Shown: positions 58,514 through 64,000 of the stretch, one piece after another
Layout of the letters: every line of letters starts with the position of its first letter
How positions within the stretch are numbered: the first letter of the stretch is position 1
NCBI RefSeq assembly: GCF_030532715.1
Contig: NZ_JAUNKO010000001.1
Span: 310,001 to 374,000, forward strand
Direction: 5' to 3'
From: Corynebacterium sp.
Lineage (GTDB): Bacteria > Actinomycetota > Actinomycetes > Mycobacteriales > Mycobacteriaceae
Length of the DNA stretch: 64,000 bases
Program-made: the position numbers and the translations under genes
Notes under the pieces: model-generated
What the model was told of the DNA's origin: nothing
The model's database searches: none
Seen by the model: the letters and a program-made list of their open reading frames with translations, nothing else

Positions 58514-59014
58514 GTGAACAAGCCCAAGACCCATTTGAATCTCGACGACCTCGTCTGCTTCTCTTTGTACTCAGCAGCTCGCGCACTCCAGCAAGTGTAT
58601 CGCGGCCACTTGGACCGGTGGGGTATTACGTACCCGCAGTACCTCGTGCTCGTGTGCTTGTGGGAAGAAGATGGCCTGAGTGTGAATGAACTCGGTGAAC
58701 GCCTCCACTTGGACAGCGGCACCCTGTCTCCTTTGCTGAAGCGCATGGAAGCTGCAGACCTGTTGGTTCGTCTGATTGATCCTACCGATACGCGCCGTCG
58801 TATCCTTTCCCTGACCCAACGCGGTCGCGACCTCGAAGTTGAAGCCGGCCCGTTGCAGCGCTGTGTCGCTGCCAGCGTGGACCTGACCCGCTTCGAGCTT
58901 GCCGAACTGCACCAGCTCACCGGCCGTGTGGTGGAATCCCTGAACAATCGTCGCGTCCCCATGGATGGCCGCGCATTCTCCGGAGTTCGCCGAAACCAAA
59001 AGGTACAAAACTAA
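58514..59014 (+). CDS. OhrR-type MarR-family peroxide sensor
   Basis: A 166-residue regulator. The N-terminal LDDLVCFSLYSAARAL contains Cys15, at the place of the redox cysteine of OhrR. GITYPQYLVLVCLWE, LGERLHLDSGTLSPLLKRME and DTRRRILSLTQRGRDL complete the winged-helix family signature. It should release DNA on oxidation by organic hydroperoxides. No ohr gene lies next to it. A promoter fits: TTGCAC at 58478, a 17-base spacer and CATACT at 58501, seven bases before the GTG (leaderless). AATTG-N8-CAATT at 58445-58462 may be its operator. Confidence 0.88.
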   Translation: MNKPKTHLNLDDLVCFSLYSAARALQQVYRGHLDRWGITYPQYLVLVCLWEEDGLSVNELGERLHLDSGTLSPLLKRMEAADLLVRLIDPTDTRRRILSLTQRGRDLEVEAGPLQRCVAASVDLTRFELAELHQLTGRVVESLNNRRVPMDGRAFSGVRRNQKVQN

Positions 59015-59149
59015 GTCCGATTCGTCTCCTCGGACTCAAACAACCTCGTTGATGCGGACACGAACACCCACATCAACACCTGTCCCCCAATACTTTCAGC
59101 GCACATCGTCTCCCAAATCTAATGCGCTAGCAGAGTATTCCACCTAAGA

Positions 59150-59180
59150 ACCCGGCGTCGATTGCCCCTCGACGCCGGGT
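59150..59180. terminator. Hairpin after the OhrR gene
   Basis: ACCCGGCGTCGA pairs perfectly with TCGACGCCGGGT across a 7-base loop. It lies 135 bases after the OhrR stop. No U tract follows on the plus strand. Confidence 0.5.
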
Positions 59181-59341
59181 CATGAGCATATGTGCTCGCT
59201 ATAGGGGTGCGTTTCATAAGAGTCACGCCCGGAACATTATGCACGCAGGTGTTCCGACACGATGTAGTGTGAACAAGCCGTTTCCCAATTCGGCTCAGCA
59301 ATCAGTCGGCTGGCGTTTCAAGAAAAGTTCCGGACATCTTT

Positions 59342-59396
59342 GTAGACAATCTCACGTCTACGCACCGGTGACATTTTACCCCAGCGGTTCTAGAGT
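59342..59396 (+). promoter_or_regulatory. nrdDG promoter with adjoining inverted repeat
   Basis: GTGACA at 59368-59373 and TAGAGT at 59391-59396 are 17 bases apart, and TAGAGT lies seven bases before the nrdD ATG. Directly upstream is a perfect inverted repeat GTAGAC-N8-GTCTAC (59342-59361), a likely regulator site. It is not the NrdR box. The rest of the 59015-59341 spacer holds only the hairpin at 59150. Confidence 0.65.
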
Positions 59397-59403
59397 GGTC
59401 GAT

Positions 59404-61218
59404 ATGTGCCCCACTACTACCACCAAAACCCCTTCAACCAGCATCAACGTTGCGGATACCATTAATGAATACCTGCAACGCTCAGACTGGCGGGTGCATG
59501 CCAACGCCAACCAAGATTTCTCCCTGGGTGGGTTAATGCTCAACACCAACGGCAAGGTAGTAGCCAACTTTTGGCTCAATGAAATATTCCACCCAGACGC
59601 AGGTCAGGCGCACCGCGAGGGAGATATCCACATCCACGACCTTGACATGCTCTCTGGCTATTGCGCGGGCTGGTCACTCCGGCAACTGATTCAAGAAGGT
59701 TTTGGCGGCGTCAAGGGCACCATTTCCTCCGGCCCGCCACGGCATTTTTCCTCCGCCTGCGGCCAGGTCGTCAATTTCCTAGGCACCCTGCAAAACGAGT
59801 GGGCCGGCGCACAGGCGTTTAGCTCGTTTGACACTTACATGGCCCCGTTTCTGCGGCTCGACAACCTTTCCTACGATCAAGTCGAGCAAACCATGCAAGA
59901 GTTGATTTTCAACTTAAACGTGCCTAGCCGATGGGGAACCCAAACACCTTTTACCAACCTCACGTTCGACTGGATATGCCCGGATGACCTGAAAGACGAA
60001 TACCCGCTCATCGGCGACGAAGTATGCGAATTCACCTACGGCGACTTGCAGCCGGAGATGGATTTGATCAACCGAGCTTTCCTCGCCGTCATGGCAGCGG
60101 GCGACGTCGACGGCCGCCCGTTCACCTTCCCCATCCCTACCTACAACATCACCCCGGATTTCGATTGGGACAGCCCCAACGCCCAAGCGCTGTTTTCCAT
60201 GACCGCCCAATACGGCTTGCCTTATTTCCAGAATTTCATTAACTCGGATATGGATCCGGGCATGATTCGCTCCATGTGCTGCCGTCTCCAGCTTGACCTT
60301 CGTGAACTGCTCAAACGAGGCAACGGACTGTTCGGTTCAGCCGAGCACACCGGCTCGATTGGAGTGGTGACGCTCAATTGCGCGCGCTTGGGGCATGTCT
60401 TTTCGGGCGGCCCGGAAACAGCATTGCTGGAGCGGGTAACGGAGCTGGTGAGACTGGGCGTCGATACCCTTGAGCGACGGCGCGCGACAATTGCGGAGTT
60501 CCTCGAACTGGGGCTATTCCCCTACACGGCGCGCTGGTTACCGGACCTGAACAATCACTTTTCCACCATCGGCGTCAACGGCGTCAATGAAATGGTGCGC
60601 AACTTTACCGACGACGCGTTCGACATTACGGATCCGCAGGGGCACGCCATGGCCGCCCACCTACTCGACCACATAAACGAACTACTGGTCGAGGCGCAAG
60701 AACGCACCGGTCACCTGTACAACCTGGAAGCCACACCCGCGGAGGGCGCCACCTACCGGTTCGCGCGCGCCGACCGCGAGCGATTCCCCAACATTATCCA
60801 AGCGGGCACGAAGGAAGAACCGTACTACACGAACTCCACCCAGCTACCCGTCGCACATACACCCGATCCTTTCGCGGCGCTGCAGGCACAGGACGATCTC
60901 CAGACGCGCTACACCGGCGGCACCGTGCTGCACCTCTACATGGGGAGCGCGGTGAGCAACGGCGAAGCCTGCGCAAACCTCGTACGACGGGCCCTCACCA
61001 ACTTCGAACTCCCGTACGTTACCGTCACGCCCACATTCTCCATTTGCCCCGCCCACGGCTATCTATCTGGCGAGCATCCGGCCTGCCCTCACTGCAACGC
61101 AGAAACCGAAGTGTGGACGCGCGTCATGGGCTATTTTAGGCCCGTGGCCAGCTTTAATACCGGCAAGAAAGGTGAGTTCCATGAGCGCGTGTACTTCGCT
61201 GAACCACCCGCCGCCTGA
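59404..61218 (+). CDS. nrdD: Anaerobic (class III) ribonucleoside-triphosphate reductase
   Basis: A 604-residue glycyl-radical enzyme that makes dNTPs without oxygen. HREGDIHIHDLDMLSGYCAG and PFTNLTFDW are core blocks. The C-terminal zinc site (FSICPAHGYLSGEHPACPHC) precedes the radical loop TRVMGYF, with Gly576. The usual N-terminal ATP-cone of about 100 residues is missing, so dATP control through a cone is not expected. The ATG at 59404 fits a leaderless message. It overlaps nrdG by 38 bases. Implies growth under anoxia. Confidence 0.95.
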   Translation: MCPTTTTKTPSTSINVADTINEYLQRSDWRVHANANQDFSLGGLMLNTNGKVVANFWLNEIFHPDAGQAHREGDIHIHDLDMLSGYCAGWSLRQLIQEGFGGVKGTISSGPPRHFSSACGQVVNFLGTLQNEWAGAQAFSSFDTYMAPFLRLDNLSYDQVEQTMQELIFNLNVPSRWGTQTPFTNLTFDWICPDDLKDEYPLIGDEVCEFTYGDLQPEMDLINRAFLAVMAAGDVDGRPFTFPIPTYNITPDFDWDSPNAQALFSMTAQYGLPYFQNFINSDMDPGMIRSMCCRLQLDLRELLKRGNGLFGSAEHTGSIGVVTLNCARLGHVFSGGPETALLERVTELVRLGVDTLERRRATIAEFLELGLFPYTARWLPDLNNHFSTIGVNGVNEMVRNFTDDAFDITDPQGHAMAAHLLDHINELLVEAQERTGHLYNLEATPAEGATYRFARADRERFPNIIQAGTKEEPYYTNSTQLPVAHTPDPFAALQAQDDLQTRYTGGTVLHLYMGSAVSNGEACANLVRRALTNFELPYVTVTPTFSICPAHGYLSGEHPACPHCNAETEVWTRVMGYFRPVASFNTGKKGEFHERVYFAEPPAA

Positions 61219-61840
61219 CCTGCCAACGGCGGGTTTCCTCCCCTTCTCTGCCACCGATTGGCCCGGCAAGCTCACCGCAACTGTATTCACACAAGGCTGC
61301 CCGTTGCGCTGCAGCTATTGCCACAATCCACAACTCCAACGGTTCGGCGCCGCGAGCGGCAATTTTTCCGACGTCATCAGCCTCCTCGCGCGCCGCCGTT
61401 CGCTTCTCGACGCCCTCGTGTTCACCGGCGGCGAACCCACCACACATCGCACGCTCCCGGACGTAATCGAATACGTGCATGCAATGGGCTTTCCAGTCGG
61501 CCTGCATACCTGCGGTTACTCACCAAAACGCCTGGCGCGGCTTTTCGCTCGTCCCGAAACGACGCCGGACTGGATTGGGCTAGATGTCAAAGCGCTGCCT
61601 GGGGACCTACCTGCCGTTACCGGCTGCACCCCGAGAGTGGCCGAGCGAATGTGGGATTCCGTAGCGCTCGTCGCCAAGTCGGGGGTTGACGTGCAAATTC
61701 GCACCACCGTCTGGCCGGATTCCGTGGTCTCCCGCGGACTCAACGAACTGCGCGAACGGGTAGTAACACTAGGGTTACCCCCGCCCGTCGTACAGGTTGC
61801 ACGCAACGTAGATTCGTGGGGATATTACATGGCGGGCTAA
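61181..61840 (+). CDS. nrdG: Anaerobic RNR-activating radical-SAM protein
   Basis: A 219-residue activase that places the glycyl radical on NrdD using S-adenosylmethionine. GCPLRCSYCHNPQL holds the CxxxCxxC 4Fe-4S site; VFTGGEPT is the SAM-binding GGE motif. It is longer than the E. coli type (about 154 residues) and fits the NrdG2-like branch. ATG at 61181 with AAGAAAGG upstream, inside the nrdD 3' end, so expression is coupled. Confidence 0.93.
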   Translation: MSACTSLNHPPPDLPTAGFLPFSATDWPGKLTATVFTQGCPLRCSYCHNPQLQRFGAASGNFSDVISLLARRRSLLDALVFTGGEPTTHRTLPDVIEYVHAMGFPVGLHTCGYSPKRLARLFARPETTPDWIGLDVKALPGDLPAVTGCTPRVAERMWDSVALVAKSGVDVQIRTTVWPDSVVSRGLNELRERVVTLGLPPPVVQVARNVDSWGYYMAG

Positions 61841-62240
61841 AGCGCAACTGGTGGGGGCACACACCTACACCTTTTGCCGCCCACGGACGTTTGAGCTCGC
61901 TTTTTCAGGATAAAAGCATCAAACATAGATGGCTTGTTCGAAGTAGTCAAGTGCCATAACCCCCGCCGCGCATTGTGCACAACTTTTACTGTATATTTCA
62001 GCATTGGGCAACATATCCGCGATGCTTTTCCCCACCGGCTCCCCAAACCCACCCCGAATGCCACCATGCAATCCCCGCCCAACCCCGAACGAATGCATAC
62101 TTGCTACATGATGAGCGCACTACAACGCTCAATGCAAAACACGCAACCGCTGACCTGCAGCCACCCCAGCATTCTTCCTTTACGGTGCCCCTGAAGAATG
62201 AAAAGACCAGCCCAGGTCACAGCGGAAATGCGCGGCCCAA
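61841..62240. other. Gene-free spacer between nrdG and hmuO
   Basis: About 0.4 kb between two convergent genes. No terminator, RNA or repeat is convincing, and no frame looks coding. Confidence 0.5.
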
Positions 62241-62897
62241 TCAGTCCCCGAGCTCCATAAAAACCTCCAAATTCATAAGGAAGGCGACAGCGGCTTCATC
62301 GAGGAGCTGGGCGCGGGCGGCGTCGTCAAGCTGAATGTTGTCCAACGCGGCGCGGTAGGCGTCCTTGTAGGGCTTGAGTTTCCCGATGCCTGCGAACGTG
62401 AAGAAGGTTACGGCGTTGTCGGAAACCCCATAGTGCCGTTGCACCATCCGGCTGATCACTTGGCCGCCGGAGAGATCGCCAAGGTAGCGGACGTAATGGT
62501 GAGCGACGAGGCGCGCGGCGTCGCCAGTTTGCGCGATGTGATCAAGCCGCGCCACGTATGCTTCAGTCGCCGGCAAAGGGCGCAGACGCGCGCGCCACTC
62601 GGAGGAGCCGTGCAGGGCATCCAAATCCGCTTCGAGTGCAGGCACTCGCTCTAGCCGGGGATCAATAATATTTGCAGCAATGGGGTCGCCTGCGACGGCT
62701 CGGGCGGCGCGTTCCAACGCGGAGTACACAAACCACATTTGGCCGTGTAGCGCTGCGTATGCATCGGCATCGAGTTCGCCGGCGAGCAATTGCCCCATAA
62801 AGTTGGAATGCTCAGCACGCTCGTGCGCCTGTGCGGTTGAGTCCTTCAGTTCTGCGGAAAGCCGCGCGCTCGGGCGGGCGGCCGTGGCGAGGGTCAT
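62241..62897 (-). CDS. hmuO: Haem oxygenase HmuO
   Basis: A 218-residue enzyme that opens haem to biliverdin, carbon monoxide and iron, allowing growth on host haem. The proximal ligand is His25 (QAHERAEHSNF), and the distal helix is YLGDLSGGQ. It is very close to HmuO of C. diphtheriae. The ATG at 62897 has AAGGACG upstream. A DtxR box lies about 100 bases before the start, so it should be iron-repressed; a second palindrome just beyond may serve haem induction. Confidence 0.96.
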   Translation of the reverse strand: MTLATAARPSARLSAELKDSTAQAHERAEHSNFMGQLLAGELDADAYAALHGQMWFVYSALERAARAVAGDPIAANIIDPRLERVPALEADLDALHGSSEWRARLRPLPATEAYVARLDHIAQTGDAARLVAHHYVRYLGDLSGGQVISRMVQRHYGVSDNAVTFFTFAGIGKLKPYKDAYRAALDNIQLDDAARAQLLDEAAVAFLMNLEVFMELGD

Positions 62898-62997
62898 GGC
62901 GGAAACGTCCTTTACCGTCGGAAAATTGTTCAGCGCGGCGGGCTTGGTGCCGCAGAAAATTGCTCCGCGAACAGCCCACCCACACCCACCATTTAAC

Positions 62998-63016
62998 TAA
63001 GGTTAGGCACACCTGA
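62998..63016. promoter_or_regulatory. DtxR operator of hmuO
   Basis: TAAGGTTAGGCACACCTGA matches 14 of 19 positions of the DtxR consensus TTAGGTTAGCCTAACCTAA, including the left half GGTTAG and right-half ACCT. Iron repression of hmuO by DtxR is known in C. diphtheriae. Confidence 0.75.
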
Positions 63017-63020
63017 ACAT

Positions 63021-63030
63021 CAAACGTTTG
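63021..63030. promoter_or_regulatory. Palindrome CAAACGTTTG upstream of hmuO
   Basis: A perfect 10-bp palindrome four bases beyond the DtxR box, away from hmuO. In corynebacteria hmuO is activated by haem through ChrSA/HrrSA two-component systems, so this is a candidate site. The same sequence recurs at 27449. Confidence 0.4.
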
Positions 63031-63102
63031 GATGAAAAGTGCGGTCCATTGGTGGTGGTCTCACACGCCGAAAAGTAGCGCCAGCACCGCGCGACCGACG
63101 TC

Positions 63103-64000
63103 TTACGGCTCAAACGTTGCCTCGCCCCAAAACACCTCGTCCACAACTTGGCGGGCCCGGCGGGTTAAGCGCAAGTAGTTTTCAAGGAAATCTTGGTACT
63201 CTGTGGGGTCCCACCCCGCAGCACCAGCCACCTGGGCAAGTTGCGGGCCGGGCTGCGGCAGCTGGTCAGTACGTTTACCGCGAACCAGCACCAGCGCATT
63301 ACGCGCCTGGGTAGCTGCCAACCATGCCGCCCGTAGCGTCTCCGCCTGATGTTTCGGCAGCAACCCCTCCTGCTCAATCACGTCAAGGCATTCCAAGGTG
63401 GAAGTGTTGTGCAGGCCAGGCACCTCGTGAGAGTGCAACATGATGAGTAATTGCACCGTCCACTCAATATCCGTCAGTGCACCCCGACCCAGTTTCGTAT
63501 GGGTATTCCGGTCGGCGCCGCGAGGAAGACGTTCGTTATCCACGCGAGCTTTCATGCGCCGCACCTCGCGCACCGTGTCCGCCGATACCCCACCCGGCGG
63601 GTAGCGCAACGGGTCAATACGGTGCAAGAAATCCCGGCCCACTTCTTGGTCACCTGCGACGACCGTGGCGCGCAACAAGGCCTGAATCTCCCAAGTCTCG
63701 CCCCAACGCTCGTAGTACTTTTCGTACGAATCGACCGTCCGCACGATTGGACCAGACCTCCCCTCGGGGCGCAGGCCAAGGTCCACCTCAAGGGGCGGAT
63801 CGTCACTAGGTTTTGCCAGGCGGCGGCGCATCCGGTCGCAGACGCTGATCGCCCAGCGCACGGCGTCGCTATCCGAGATGCCATCGGCGGGCTGGCACAC
63901 AAACATCACGTCAGCGTCGGAACCATACCCCAGTTCCGCCCCGCCCAACCGCCCCATGCCAATCACCGCAATGCGCGCCGGCGGCTGTTCCCCTTCCTGC
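63103..64000 (-). CDS. glnE: Glutamine synthetase adenylyltransferase, 3' part
   Basis: C-terminal part (about 299 residues) of GlnE; the 5' part lies beyond the right edge. [21 protein letters not shown] is the nucleotidyltransferase core of the adenylylating domain, followed by [14 protein letters not shown] and [20 protein letters not shown]. The enzyme adds or removes AMP on the tyrosine of GlnA, whose gene is at 54981. Its stop is about 200 bases upstream of hmuO on the same strand. Confidence 0.95.
   Translation of the reverse strand, partial: QEGEQPPARIAVIGMGRLGGAELGYGSDADVMFVCQPADGISDSDAVRWAISVCDRMRRRLAKPSDDPPLEVDLGLRPEGRSGPIVRTVDSYEKYYERWGETWEIQALLRATVVAGDQEVGRDFLHRIDPLRYPPGGVSADTVREVRRMKARVDNERLPRGADRNTHTKLGRGALTDIEWTVQLLIMLHSHEVPGLHNTSTLECLDVIEQEGLLPKHQAETLRAAWLAATQARNALVLVRGKRTDQLPQPGPQLAQVAGAAGWDPTEYQDFLENYLRLTRRARQVVDEVFWGEATFEP

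Noticed and set aside
59348..59361. nrdD upstream repeat as an McbR or NrdR site
   Set aside because: Spacing between TAGAC and GTCTA is eight bases rather than the six of McbR, and the sequence lacks the NrdR consensus.

Overview
The window looks like a chromosomal segment of a Corynebacterium (Actinomycetota, Mycobacteriales). Four things point that way: mannan/PIM lipoglycan genes (mptA, two GT87 enzymes, pimB), a di-haem cytochrome c bc1-aa3 operon, ltsA, and a gene order (metF-idsA-mptA-pknL-aroG ... qcrCAB-ctaE-ctaF-ctaC-ltsA ... ilvE-pepA-E2-lipB/lipA-sucE-glnA-hmuO-glnE) that matches, from memory, the conserved block running from mraZ to glnE in C. glutamicum and M. tuberculosis. Many genes have a TANNNT -10 hexamer 6-8 bases before the start codon, which implies abundant leaderless mRNAs. 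I saw no tRNA, rRNA, CRISPR array, prophage or intact insertion sequence. Species assignment was not attempted.

Layout. 1-18.7 kb holds envelope and housekeeping genes: a DUF3040 protein, metF, a polyprenyl diphosphate synthase, lipomannan mannosyltransferases, the PASTA kinase PknL with its neighbour Rv2175c, aroG, an RNase AS-like nuclease, acyltransferases, glucokinase, PimB and a RipC-like NlpC/P60 protein. 18.8-20.5 kb holds a second NlpC/P60 hydrolase behind a c-di-AMP (ydaO) riboswitch and a long gene-free region with a perfect GlxR-type site. 20.5-27.3 kb is the respiratory block (ctaE-qcrCAB, ctaF, ctaC). 27.8-39.7 kb holds ltsA, an A-type Fe-S carrier, cobUTS, ilvE, pepA, the E2 acyltransferase with three lipoyl domains, and lipB.

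39.7-50.0 kb is the main accessory region. It separates lipB from lipA, which I recall as adjacent in C. glutamicum. It carries a LolD/FtsX-type ABC exporter with a TetR regulator and palindromic operator. It also carries a divergent pair of operons: OsmC / acyl-CoA-dehydrogenase-fold monooxygenase / flavin reductase on one side and a NitT/TauT-type ABC importer on the other. Their shared intergenic region holds several close matches to the sulphur-repressor (McbR) operator. A sortase-like protein and a MarR regulator complete the region.

50-64 kb holds lipA, a DUF4191 protein, a SucE-type exporter, an RDD protein, glnA, a roughly 2 kb AT-richer gene-poor stretch, an OhrR-type regulator, anaerobic ribonucleotide reductase nrdDG, haem oxygenase hmuO with a DtxR box, and the 3' part of glnE. 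Functional links include LipB/LipA lipoylating the E2 enzyme, GlnE adenylylating GlnA, CtaC/E/F joining QcrCAB in one supercomplex, and PknL with the Rv2175c-like protein.
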